This document shows positions 1 to 7,439 of a stretch of DNA of 15,498 nt, in pieces. The stretch covers positions 1-15,498 of the forward strand of contig VFFT01000087.1 of the NCBI GenBank assembly GCA_009392775.1. The letters are read 5' to 3'. Position 1 is the first letter of the stretch; every line of letters starts with the position of its first letter. A program made the position numbers and the translations under genes. A model generated the notes under the pieces. The model saw nothing but the letters and a program-made list of their open reading frames with translations. It was not told the origin of the DNA and made no database searches. This DNA is from SAR202 cluster bacterium. GTDB taxonomy: Bacteria > Chloroflexota > Dehalococcoidia > UBA3495.

Positions 1-324
1 CAAAAAGTCTATCCAGGGTATAACGTTATGGGCACCGCTAAAGCTGCTTTAGAACATGAAGTACGGCAACTAGCTTCGGAATTTGGGGACTCTAAAATAC
101 GAGTAAATGCTATATCTGCGGGGCCTCTAGATACATTGGCAGCCCGAGGAATATCAGGATTTTTAGATATGAAAAAAATCCACGCGGACAAAGCTCCCTT
201 GAACAGAAATATCACTGCGGAAGAAGTTGCTAAGACTGCTCTTTTTCTTTGTAGCGATATGTCTAGTGGGATAACAGGCACCATAATCCCGGTTGACGCG
301 GGCTATCATATAATGGCCATTTAA
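1..324 (+). CDS. fabI: Enoyl-[acyl-carrier-protein] reductase FabI, C-terminal part (5' end outside window)
   Basis: The frame is open from the first base, and 107 C-terminal residues are visible before the TAA stop. They follow the FabI branch of the short-chain dehydrogenase family, which performs the NADH-dependent last reduction of each type II fatty acid elongation cycle in the cytoplasm. The segment YNVMGTAK carries the active-site Tyr and Lys in the FabI spacing Y-x6-K. It is followed by RVNAISAGPLDTLAA, which contributes to the substrate and cofactor loop, then by FLCSDMSSGITG and the terminal VDAGYHIMAI, all close to FabI of other bacteria. The spacing and the SAGP-TLAA stretch separate it from FabG-type ketoreductases. 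It converges on the next gene, with only 12 bases between the two stop codons and no obvious terminator there. The N-terminal Rossmann glycine motif lies outside the window. Confidence 0.9.
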   Translation, partial: QKVYPGYNVMGTAKAALEHEVRQLASEFGDSKIRVNAISAGPLDTLAARGISGFLDMKKIHADKAPLNRNITAEEVAKTALFLCSDMSSGITGTIIPVDAGYHIMAI

Positions 325-336
325 TCACATATTGAA

Positions 337-1089
337 TTAGTTGGACAGCAGTCCCTTAAGGTGATCTAGGTCCTGAGAACTCTTGTCATTAAGTCCTAGA
401 ATTTTGTAGGATTCAGCGCGTTTTTCCCATGCCAGTGCATATTTGGAGTCAAGAGCAATTGACTTGGTGAATTGGTCTATGGCTTCTCTGTGACGGCCCT
501 CTTCCGATAATCTGATTCCCAAATCAGTGAACCCTGCTGCGGTTGTTGGCCGTACAACGATAGGTGCCTGCGCCTCTTCAGATTGTTTTTTGTCTTCGAC
601 ATGCCTCTCAGTAGGTGATATTTCTAGCTCACTTTCACTTCTTTCATATGTTTCTGCATCAGAGGTTGTACTAGTTATATGTGGCTGTGATTCGTATTCG
701 ACTGGTTCTGAAGATTTGGAGACAGGGTCTGATACGAGCTCAACAGGATCTGATGACACACTGGTATCAGAATATGGTTTGGCGAGTTCCCACCCACAAT
801 TAACACAATAGTTATAACCACCCATATGAGGAGCTGTGCATTTAGGGCAGATTATCTGGTCGGGTATAGATGTGTCCCCAACTGGTTTCGATGGCTTTAA
901 AAATACTAGAATCAGTAATGGAGTTATTCCTAATATCGGTGGCAATGAAGGTAATAGCAATGTTGGTATAAGCATGAGTGCGAAAGTTAAACCTGCCCAT
1001 ACGAAAGGATTTCTACGTTTCGATTGGGCCATGCGTATAGACCAAAGAACGGCTAGGCCAAGAGATATGTAAAGCAGTATATCGTTCAT
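337..1089 (-). CDS. Membrane-anchored zinc-ribbon and TPR protein, function unknown
   Basis: This is a 250-residue protein of mixed architecture that I cannot assign to a named family. Residues 3-19 and about 30-66 are hydrophobic and probably form two or three membrane segments. A zinc ribbon follows, with Cys81-x2-Cys84 and Cys95-x2-Cys98 in the style CPKC...CVNC. Residues about 105-180 are rich in Ser, Glu, Asp and Pro and look disordered. Residues 183-250 contain a tetratricopeptide-like helix pair (LGIRLSEEGRHREAIDQFTK, then a W-x3-A-x2-Y helix), suggesting a protein-binding tail. The ribbon and TPR probably face the cytoplasm. The ATG at 1087-1089 has no clear Shine-Dalgarno sequence, but it gives a sensible membrane N-terminus. 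It is divergent from the aldolase/phosphatase gene and convergent with fabI, so context does not reveal its partner. The coding call is firm; the role is unknown. Confidence 0.8.
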   Translation of the reverse strand: MNDILLYISLGLAVLWSIRMAQSKRRNPFVWAGLTFALMLIPTLLLPSLPPILGITPLLILVFLKPSKPVGDTSIPDQIICPKCTAPHMGGYNYCVNCGWELAKPYSDTSVSSDPVELVSDPVSKSSEPVEYESQPHITSTTSDAETYERSESELEISPTERHVEDKKQSEEAQAPIVVRPTTAAGFTDLGIRLSEEGRHREAIDQFTKSIALDSKYALAWEKRAESYKILGLNDKSSQDLDHLKGLLSN

Positions 1090-1151
1090 TCTGGTAAATC
1101 TGGTGCGATGACTGTAAGGAAAGCCACGGGTAGGGGATATATTTAAACTAG

Positions 1152-1181
1152 TGGAAAATATTCCTTTACATAAAGTATACT
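1152..1181 (+). promoter_or_regulatory. Possible sigma70-type promoter for the aldolase/phosphatase gene
   Basis: TGGAAA at 1152-1157 matches 4 of 6 of the -35 consensus. TATACT at 1176-1181 matches 5 of 6 of the -10 consensus, with an 18-base spacer. Initiation would fall near 1188 and give a leader of about 160 bases that includes the hairpin at 1237-1271. The prediction is by eye only, and the region is AT-rich, so chance matches are likely. Confidence 0.3.
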
Positions 1182-1236
1182 AGCTCAGGCATAATTTGTA
1201 ATGCCCAAAATAATGGCGATGATAGAATGTCTAGCC

Positions 1237-1275
1237 GGCCGCCGTATTCTAAAATAAAGAATAGAGCGGCCTTTT
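1237..1275 (+). promoter_or_regulatory. Leader hairpin with short T run upstream of the aldolase/phosphatase gene
   Basis: Left arm GGCCGC-cg-TATTCT (1237-1250) and right arm AGAATA-ga-GCGGCC (1258-1271) pair over 12 of 14 positions. The loop is the 7-base AAAATAA, and TTTT follows directly at 1272-1275. The shape resembles a weak intrinsic terminator or attenuator on the + strand. No + strand gene ends nearby (the closest, fabI, ends at 324), and the hairpin sits 76 bases before the start codon. A leader regulatory element is therefore more natural than a gene-end terminator. No known riboswitch class was recognised. Confidence 0.45.
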
Positions 1276-1335
1276 AACGCGAAAGACCAGAGGAACATTA
1301 CAAACACTGATACGTATCTGGTGTGGAACGGGAAG

Positions 1336-1341
1336 AAGGAG
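1336..1341 (+). promoter_or_regulatory. Ribosome binding site deciding the aldolase/phosphatase start
   Basis: AAGGAG lies 6 bases before the ATG at 1348. It overrules the in-frame GTG at 1321, which has no such site and would add nine residues not seen in the family. Confidence 0.8.
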
Positions 1342-1347
1342 AATAAC

Positions 1348-2481
1348 ATGGTCCAGATGACTCTGTCTGTATTGAAGGCAGACGTAGGCTCGATAGGTGG
1401 GCATACTAAGCCTTCAGATAAGATGATTCAAGCTACAGAGGAAGCGGCAGCCCAGGCCGTTAAAAGTGGGCTGTTAATCGATGCTTTTGTAGGACATACG
1501 GGCGATGATATATGTATTATCGCTTCGCATACAAACGGCAAAGACAATACGGACGTACATCAGTTCGCATGGAACACTTTTATAAAAGCCACTGATATAG
1601 CTAGAGAATATGGTCTTTACGGAGCAGGGCAAGACTTATTGGCTGACGCTCCGTCGGGTAACATTCGTGGTGCCGGACCTGCAGTAGCTGAGATTGAATT
1701 CGAACATGATCCGGTAAAGACTAATCCTATACGACCAGCAGAATCTTTTATGGTTTTGGCTGCTGATAAATGTGGTCCTGGTGCATATAATCTACCAATG
1801 TTTTTAGGGTTCGCTGACCCGATGTATTGTGCAGGATTGATGTTGCCTCGACTAAATGAAGGTTTTACCTTCAATATAATAGATATGGATAACACTGAGG
1901 GAGATAGCATAATATCTCTCAACGCGCCTGAGGATTACTACAAAATAACCGTGCTACTTCGAGATAATGAGCGATTTGGCATAGACTCGATCGTTTCGCG
2001 GCATACAGGTCAAGTTGCAGCTGCTATATCAGCTACAAGATTACACAACATAGCTGGTTCGTATACTGGGAAAGACGACCCTGTAGCTATAGTTAGAAAT
2101 CAGGGGGTATTCCCTGCTCCTGAGGAGTTAATATCTCCTTATGCCAAGGCGCATTACATTGGGGGCGATGCTCGAGGCTCTCACACAATGCCTCTAATGC
2201 CCGTGCCAATAAACACACCGGTCGTGGGTATGTATTGTTTACCATTAGTGTCCTGTGTTGGTTTTTCATTAAGCGCGGATGGTAAGTTCTCGGATTCGTA
2301 TGTTGATTTCTTCGACAATATGTCATGGGATCATGTACGTATTTTGGCCCAGCAAAAGGGCATAGAAATGAGGTCCCAAGGATGGTCTGGCCCGGCTATG
2401 TTGCCTTATGGGGAATTAGAATATTCGGGTTTCAGGCAAAGTATAGGAGACTTGGTAGACAGGTTTGCTTTTAGGAAGTAG
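1348..2481 (+). CDS. fbp: Fructose-1,6-bisphosphate aldolase/phosphatase (archaeal-type, class V FBPase)
   Basis: This 377-residue enzyme matches the bifunctional FBP aldolase/phosphatase first described in archaea. It condenses dihydroxyacetone phosphate and glyceraldehyde 3-phosphate, then dephosphorylates the product to fructose 6-phosphate, making gluconeogenesis unidirectional. The start is the ATG behind AAGGAG. Family landmarks are in order: KADVGS-GGH near the N-terminus (Asp12, His19), HTGDD (Asp53, Asp54), GAGQDLL (Gln95), ADKCGPGAYNLP (Asp140, Lys141), and AGSYTGKDDP with Tyr239, Lys242, Asp243 and Asp244. Lys242 corresponds to the Schiff-base lysine and Tyr239 to the aldolase tyrosine of the archaeal enzyme. 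The acidic residues bind Mg2+. The C-terminal LEYSGF segment matches the late conserved tyrosine. Both activities therefore look intact. The gene appears monocistronic, between a leader hairpin and a strong terminator. The family is known from archaea and some deep-branching or thermophilic bacteria. Confidence 0.93.
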   Translation: MVQMTLSVLKADVGSIGGHTKPSDKMIQATEEAAAQAVKSGLLIDAFVGHTGDDICIIASHTNGKDNTDVHQFAWNTFIKATDIAREYGLYGAGQDLLADAPSGNIRGAGPAVAEIEFEHDPVKTNPIRPAESFMVLAADKCGPGAYNLPMFLGFADPMYCAGLMLPRLNEGFTFNIIDMDNTEGDSIISLNAPEDYYKITVLLRDNERFGIDSIVSRHTGQVAAAISATRLHNIAGSYTGKDDPVAIVRNQGVFPAPEELISPYAKAHYIGGDARGSHTMPLMPVPINTPVVGMYCLPLVSCVGFSLSADGKFSDSYVDFFDNMSWDHVRILAQQKGIEMRSQGWSGPAMLPYGELEYSGFRQSIGDLVDRFAFRK

Positions 2482-2483
2482 GT

Positions 2484-2524
2484 ATAGAAGAATCCCGCCG
2501 TTAGGCGGGATTCTTCTATTTTAT
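2484..2524 (+). terminator. Strong intrinsic terminator after the aldolase/phosphatase gene
   Basis: The arms 2484-2499 and 2504-2519 pair perfectly over 16 bp around the 4-base loop GTTA, with the GC-rich part CCCGCC/GGCGGG next to the loop. The T-rich stretch ATTTTATT overlaps and follows the right arm. The stem begins two bases after the stop codon at 2479-2481. It also covers the stop of the convergent aminotransferase gene at 2516-2518. On the - strand the hairpin is not followed by a T run, so it should work best for the + strand gene. Confidence 0.9.
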
Positions 2525-3709
2525 TATCCCGTGGCGTCCCATTATATTTGCTAATTCTGCTATTCCATCTGTGATTGTTTTAGTATCTGGATGTCCAAAG
2601 CAGAGTCTGGCACAATTTGCTCCAGTTCCTTCAGGGGAGAACATAGTGCCATTTTGATAACCTACGCCTTCGTCAAATGCTTGTTGTTGGAATGCTGCTA
2701 GATCGGTGCCTTCTGGCATTCTCATCCAAATGTATAAGCCTCCACTTGGGACTGTCCATTCAGCAGAATTGCCGAAGTTTTCTCCAAGGGCAGATACCAT
2801 CGCATCCCTTTTTACGCGTAGTGCCTGATTATGCTCGTCTATGTGGGAATATAGATTGCTACTTAGGTACTCTTGGACAGCTAAAGCAGCGAATTGGTTT
2901 GCGGCGCCTGCTTTGAAACTTAGCGCTCTTTCTCGTACTTCTTGAGGTGCCACTAGATAGCCTAGTCTCATCCCGGGTGCTACTATTTTGGAGAAAGACC
3001 CTACATACATTACCTGACCGGTGTCGTCTAGTGAGTGTATTGAGGTTATGTCTTCGCCTTCAAAACGTAGGTCTACGTAACAGTCGTCTTCTAATATAGG
3101 AATCCCGTGACTGCGTGTGATTTCAAGGATTTTCTTTCTACGGTCCAAAGACATAGTCCAACCAAGAGGATTTTGAAAACAGGGGATTGTATAAAGGTAT
3201 TTTATAGGTTTATTTTCTGATTCGGCTTTTCGGATCACATCCTCTAATGCTTGAGGTATAAAACCATTGTCGTCACACGGAACACTTCGCACGTCTGACC
3301 CAAAGAGTTTCATTTGTCGTAATGTTCCCGAGTAAACGTATTCCTCTGTTAACACAACGTCTCCAGGATTAGTAAGTGCTTGTATTAACATTAGAATTGC
3401 TTCACCAGAACCGGAGGTTAGGACTATCTCTTCTGCTGATACGTGTATATCTCTATCTCTGGAGAGCTTTTCAGAGACGAGTTGCCTCAGTGCTGGCAAT
3501 CCCAACGGGGATGGATAATAAGCCAAATCCCGACCTTCCCTATCTATCGCTGTTTTCAAGGAATCGATAAGTTCAGTTAGTGGTAGTGTATCGGGATCAG
3601 GATATGCTACTGCGAAATCATATTTCGCATGAAGATTTTCGCTCCTGGTACTAATTGGTGCATCCGCGGCGAATAACTTGCTGTAATTAAAAGCTCTTGA
3701 TTCTGTCAT
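2516..3709 (-). CDS. PLP-dependent aminotransferase, fold type I (2-aminoadipate/MocR-like group)
   Basis: This is a 397-residue aminotransferase of class I/II. The sequence shows YYPSPLG-PALRQ near residue 64, TSGSGEAI at 98-105, the FQNP motif with Asn180, LEDDCY (Asp208, Tyr211), SFSK with the PLP-binding Lys241, PGMRLGY with the phosphate-contacting Arg248, and a C-terminal ARLCF Arg near 368 for the substrate carboxylate. The YYPSPLGLPALR and EDDCY-SFSK-PGMRLGY pattern fits stand-alone relatives of the MocR aminotransferase domain, such as 2-aminoadipate or branched-chain/aromatic transaminases. No N-terminal winged-helix domain is present, so it is an enzyme and not a MocR regulator. 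The amino donor cannot be read. The ATG at 3707-3709 is preceded by GGGAGG with a short 4-base spacer; the upstream in-frame TTG at 3719-3721 overlaps that site and is rejected. It follows aspS by 68 bases on the same strand and may be cotranscribed with it. Confidence 0.87.
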   Translation of the reverse strand: MTESRAFNYSKLFAADAPISTRSENLHAKYDFAVAYPDPDTLPLTELIDSLKTAIDREGRDLAYYPSPLGLPALRQLVSEKLSRDRDIHVSAEEIVLTSGSGEAILMLIQALTNPGDVVLTEEYVYSGTLRQMKLFGSDVRSVPCDDNGFIPQALEDVIRKAESENKPIKYLYTIPCFQNPLGWTMSLDRRKKILEITRSHGIPILEDDCYVDLRFEGEDITSIHSLDDTGQVMYVGSFSKIVAPGMRLGYLVAPQEVRERALSFKAGAANQFAALAVQEYLSSNLYSHIDEHNQALRVKRDAMVSALGENFGNSAEWTVPSGGLYIWMRMPEGTDLAAFQQQAFDEGVGYQNGTMFSPEGTGANCARLCFGHPDTKTITDGIAELANIMGRHGIIK

Positions 3710-3777
3710 GGGTCCTCCCAAGTCTTAAGTGGGTGTCAGTGTATATGGATATTATTCTACTGCGCAACTGAATAAGG

Positions 3778-5562
3778 TTATTCAACAGTTCTAAGAGACA
3801 AATCTCTTAGTTGGTTAGGTGATACTACATCAGGGGCTCCAAATAGTAGGTCTGACCCGCTTTGCGTTTTGGGAAATGCTATTACGTCTCTTATCGATTC
3901 CGAATTTGTCAGTATTGTCACAAGTCTGTCTATCCCTGGTGCTATGCCGCCATGTGGAGGAGCTCCATATTCAAAAGCTTCTAATATGTGTCCGAATAGC
4001 CCTTGTACTTGCTGGGTTGAGTATCCTAATACATTAAATATTTTTTCTTGCAGTTCTCTCTGGTGAATCCTAATACTTCCGCTCGCTAATTCAGATCCAT
4101 TACATACTAGATCGTAGGCTTGAGATTTTATAGATCCTAAATCATCACCATCAAGAAGGTGTTCTGTTCCTGGGTTTGGGGAGGTGAATGGATGATGTGA
4201 GGAATCCCATCGTTTGGTTTGATCATCCCACTCGAATAATGGAAAATCTGTAACAAAGCCGAATGCCAGTAGATCTGGATCAACTAGTTGGTGTTTGTTA
4301 GCCATGTGTGATCTCATCGAGCTAAGCCAATTGTTGGCATCTTTTGGTTTTCCGGCCATTAAAAGTATTAAATCTCCAGGATTGGCCCCCATGCGTTCAG
4401 AGACTTTTGTAGTCCATTCTAAAGGCATTTTTATTCCAGGAGATAGTAGAACAGTATCCTCAGTTAACTTCCCAGATTCATCAGGTTGAAGCCTTATATG
4501 GCTCATCCCGCCCGCTCCGTACTCTTTTGCTGTTTCTTCTAGCCTCCGCATATCTGAGCCAGAGTAATTTGATTGAGAGGGCACCACAAACCCTTTGATG
4601 ATACCTCCGCTCTCGATAGTGTTCAGAAAAACTCTAAAATCTGTCTCCTTGGCGAGGTCAGTAATATCTGTCATCTCTAGCCCGTATCGCCAGTCAGGCT
4701 TGTCGCTACCGTATCTGTCCATAGCTTCGGCGTAATCCATACGTATAAACGGCTTTAGAAGCTTTTTTTCTGGGCAGATGGATTCTATCATCCCTGTGTA
4801 TAAATCTTCAGTTAATTTCAGGATGTCCTCTTGTTCGACGAAGCTCATCTCAAGGTCAAGTTGTGTGAACTCCGGTTGTCTGTCGGCTCTTAAATCTTCG
4901 TCTCGGAAACATCGGGCTATTTGGAAGTAGCGTTCTATCCCAGCAACCATCAGCAGTTGTTTCAATTGCTGTGGCGATTGTGGCAGAGCATAGAAGTTCC
5001 CTTTTTGCATTCTACTAGGCACCAGAAAATCACGTGCGCCCTCTGGAGTGCTTTTGATTAAGATGGGTGTTTCAATTTCAAGAAAATCGTTAGAATCCAG
5101 GAAATCTCTTATGTATTTAACCACTTTGTGACGTATAGCTAGATTCTTTTGCATTACGGGACGTCTTAAGTCCAGATACCGATATTTCAATCGAAGACCT
5201 TCGTCAGCCTCTAAATCGTCAGTAATATAAAAAGGAGGAGTTAAGGAAGAATTTAATATTATTATTGATTCAGCAATAATTTCGACTTCGCCTGTCTCCA
5301 TTAACTGGTTCTCAGACCCAGGAGGCCTTTCTGAAACAACGCCAGTGATTTCTATGACCCATTCAGACCTCAATTGGTCTGCGGTGGAATAAGAATCTGG
5401 ATATATCTCGGGGTTGAAAACTATTTGTGCTATGCCGGACCTATCACGTAAGTCAACAAATATTATGCCGCCGTGGTCGCGTCGGCGTGCTACCCACCCG
5501 GATAGGGTAACAGTCTGTCCCACATTTTGTTTATTAATTTGTCCACAATTTGTAAGTTTCAG
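3778..5562 (-). CDS. aspS: Aspartyl-tRNA synthetase, bacterial type, probably non-discriminating; CTG start
   Basis: This class II synthetase charges tRNA with aspartate in the cytoplasm. It shows the N-terminal anticodon-binding OB fold (VTLSGWVARRRDHGG), motif 2 FRDEDLRADRQPEFTQLD, a bacterial GAD insert between motifs 2 and 3, SGSIRIHQRELQ, and motif 3 PPHGGIAPGIDRLV. The frame has no ATG. A GTG at 5521-5523 would start at MGQTVTLSG and delete the conserved LTNCG strand, and it has no ribosome binding site. The CTG at 5560-5562 gives MKLTNCGQINKQNVGQTV, which lines up with the normal bacterial start, and AGGAG lies 8 bases upstream. The protein is then 594 residues, a usual length. His30 and Gly82 (His31/Gly83 of the Pseudomonas enzyme) mark non-discriminating AspRS. 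This implies Asn-tRNA is made by GatCAB amidation. It lies between the YyaL-like gene and the aminotransferase. Confidence 0.95.
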   Translation of the reverse strand: MKLTNCGQINKQNVGQTVTLSGWVARRRDHGGIIFVDLRDRSGIAQIVFNPEIYPDSYSTADQLRSEWVIEITGVVSERPPGSENQLMETGEVEIIAESIIILNSSLTPPFYITDDLEADEGLRLKYRYLDLRRPVMQKNLAIRHKVVKYIRDFLDSNDFLEIETPILIKSTPEGARDFLVPSRMQKGNFYALPQSPQQLKQLLMVAGIERYFQIARCFRDEDLRADRQPEFTQLDLEMSFVEQEDILKLTEDLYTGMIESICPEKKLLKPFIRMDYAEAMDRYGSDKPDWRYGLEMTDITDLAKETDFRVFLNTIESGGIIKGFVVPSQSNYSGSDMRRLEETAKEYGAGGMSHIRLQPDESGKLTEDTVLLSPGIKMPLEWTTKVSERMGANPGDLILLMAGKPKDANNWLSSMRSHMANKHQLVDPDLLAFGFVTDFPLFEWDDQTKRWDSSHHPFTSPNPGTEHLLDGDDLGSIKSQAYDLVCNGSELASGSIRIHQRELQEKIFNVLGYSTQQVQGLFGHILEAFEYGAPPHGGIAPGIDRLVTILTNSESIRDVIAFPKTQSGSDLLFGAPDVVSPNQLRDLSLRTVE

Positions 5563-5570
5563 GGGGTACT

Positions 5571-5575
5571 CTCCT
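5571..5575 (-). promoter_or_regulatory. Ribosome binding site supporting the CTG start of aspS
   Basis: On the - strand AGGAG sits 8 bases before the CTG at 5560-5562. No comparable site precedes the downstream GTG at 5521-5523. Site and N-terminal homology agree on the CTG. Confidence 0.7.
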
Positions 5576-5611
5576 ATCGTCTGGGAAGTAGTTTTAACAT
5601 ATAGATGTTAG

Positions 5612-7366
5612 TTATATGTTTGTAATCTCTTCCATTAAATTAGTGAAGGGATCATCAGGTTTGATAACAGCATTTGCAACGGCTTGCCGCAAGTCTGATG
5701 GGTTGTTTACCGGCGGGATACATATGTTTCCTACACATACATGTGCTTTTGTAGATGTAGATGTGACAACCAAGTTAAGATTAATGTTTGGCTGAGGTAT
5801 TCGAGATGCTTCCCTGATCAATTCGGTTGTCTCTTGGTTTTCGCATTGGCCTTCCACCGTAATCTCTACTGGATCATTGAGTAAGATATCTAAACATAAA
5901 CCGTAGAATGCGGCATGTTCTCCATAATTGCCATTTGTCTCTACAAACGCACTCAAAGTGCGGTAAGCCATATCATAGTAATCCCTGTTCCCTGTAGCAT
6001 TATACAGTTTAACCAGGCTCTGAGCAGCGATTAAATTCTCGGGGAGATGCTTTTCTCGGATTCTTACGAAACCTATAGAATCAGCATCCCGAACTCGATC
6101 GAAGAATGCTCCTTTTTGCTCATCATAGAACATCTCGATCATTTGTTGTGCCACCGAGGCCGCTCGATCCAGATACTGCTCTGATGCATCAGTGTATATC
6201 GCTCCGTCAGCCAAGGCATTTAAAAGGTAAGCCCAGTCCGATAGTAGCCTATTGCTAGACCTCAAATCTGGACCTTGTGGTGAGTAAGCGTGGAACAAAT
6301 TGTTGTTTTTCGCCATCTCATCTACCCTGTCGAGGATAGTGATTCCTATAGTGATCGCATCAGGTCGGCTAAGTTTCCACCCACATTCAAGCAGCATTGA
6401 TGCTGCTGATGCACTTGAGTGACTATAGCAATACGGGTCAGGAGTAGGGGGGATTTCGTTTATGCGATTATCTTCGGACAGTCCGAAGTAATCAGAATGA
6501 GCTCCTTGGCTACCGCGGATGCCCCCAGCTGCAGGATCGAACAAGTCTTCCAAAATGTAATCCAAGGTTGATATAGCTGTTCTTAGATACGAATCTTTCC
6601 CTAGTAAACTGTATGCCTCTGTGTACACTTGGACTAAACCAATATTATCTTCCAGCATTTTTTCATGCTGTACATTATTCCAATCCCTAGATCCTGAATA
6701 CCTGAAAAACCCCTTGCCGTGACGATCCATAATTCCCTCTGTGATCATATTATCGAGGGTTTTTTCAAGCATGATCATATAGAAAGGTTCTTGAGTTGTC
6801 CGGTATAAATGAGAGACGAATTTCAGAATAGGGGCACTAGGGAACTTTGGATTATCTCCGAATCCTCCGAAGACCGGATCATACGTCCCTGCAGTTTTAC
6901 GAGCGATCATATCCACTAATTCTAGACTGATAGGAGATGTGGACTCGACTTTGGATACCTCTGATTGGCGTTGTCGTATTTGGTTGTTGCAATGGTCGTA
7001 AATCTCTGTTTTTTGATCTTTGTAAGCTCTCTGAATCTCACCGAGCATTGGGAGCAACTGATCTGGAGGGAGATAAGTTATACCTGCTATGGAACCGCCA
7101 TGAGGAGTTAGAAAGACGGTTGAAGGCCATCCGCCTACATTGTATCTAGTATTGATGTCAGGTTGATGGTCGTTATCAACTCTTACAGGAATGAAGTTTT
7201 CGTTTATATATGCCGCTATCTGGTTATCTGCGTAAGTAGTGTCGTCCATCACGTGGCACCAATAACACCATACTGCGTGTATAGACAGCAGAACAGGCTT
7301 GTCAGCAGACTGAGCTGTTTTAAAGCTGTCTTCTGACCAGGGAAGCCAATTTACATTTTGATTCAA
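5612..7366 (-). CDS. Thioredoxin-fold DUF255 / YyaL-like protein with (alpha/alpha)6-barrel
   Basis: The N-terminal thioredoxin-like domain has NVNWLPW, then a CxxC site Cys34-Tyr-Trp-Cys37 followed by HVMDDTTY, VRVDNDHQPDI, and the cis-proline loop GGWPST (Pro81). This matches the DUF255 domain of YyaL / SPATA20-type proteins. The second part keeps the family signatures DPVFGGFGDNPKFP (about 163-176), GIMDRHGKGFFRYS and HEKMLEDN. It then continues as a helical barrel resembling N-acyl-glucosamine epimerase-like folds. The substrate of this family is not established. At 584 residues it is shorter than typical members (about 680), and the middle SA-DADSEG-like motif is replaced by GGIRGSQGAHSDYFG. 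The start is uncertain. No ATG is available, the TTG at 7364-7366 lacks a nearby Shine-Dalgarno sequence, and the frame stays open back to 7409. It ends 49 bases before aspS and probably leads that operon. Confidence 0.85.
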   Translation of the reverse strand: MNQNVNWLPWSEDSFKTAQSADKPVLLSIHAVWCYWCHVMDDTTYADNQIAAYINENFIPVRVDNDHQPDINTRYNVGGWPSTVFLTPHGGSIAGITYLPPDQLLPMLGEIQRAYKDQKTEIYDHCNNQIRQRQSEVSKVESTSPISLELVDMIARKTAGTYDPVFGGFGDNPKFPSAPILKFVSHLYRTTQEPFYMIMLEKTLDNMITEGIMDRHGKGFFRYSGSRDWNNVQHEKMLEDNIGLVQVYTEAYSLLGKDSYLRTAISTLDYILEDLFDPAAGGIRGSQGAHSDYFGLSEDNRINEIPPTPDPYCYSHSSASAASMLLECGWKLSRPDAITIGITILDRVDEMAKNNNLFHAYSPQGPDLRSSNRLLSDWAYLLNALADGAIYTDASEQYLDRAASVAQQMIEMFYDEQKGAFFDRVRDADSIGFVRIREKHLPENLIAAQSLVKLYNATGNRDYYDMAYRTLSAFVETNGNYGEHAAFYGLCLDILLNDPVEITVEGQCENQETTELIREASRIPQPNINLNLVVTSTSTKAHVCVGNICIPPVNNPSDLRQAVANAVIKPDDPFTNLMEEITNI

Positions 7367-7439
7367 ATCTTGGATGTGGACGCCCTCGTAGCTGGTTTGG
7401 CTATATGTTTAATAATACATTGTTTTAAATACGAATCCG

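Noticed and set aside
3722..3777. Possible promoter (TTGCGC, then TATACA after 16 bases, - strand) between aspS and the aminotransferase gene
   Set aside because: The -35 match is only 3 of 6 and the -10 match 4 of 6. No terminator separates the genes, so readthrough from aspS explains expression equally well.
5594..5619. Overlapping short inverted repeats (TAACAT/ATGTTA and AACATAT/ATATGTT) between the YyaL-like gene and aspS
   Set aside because: The stems are only 6-7 bp and purely AT-rich, with no T run, so neither a terminator nor an operator can be supported.
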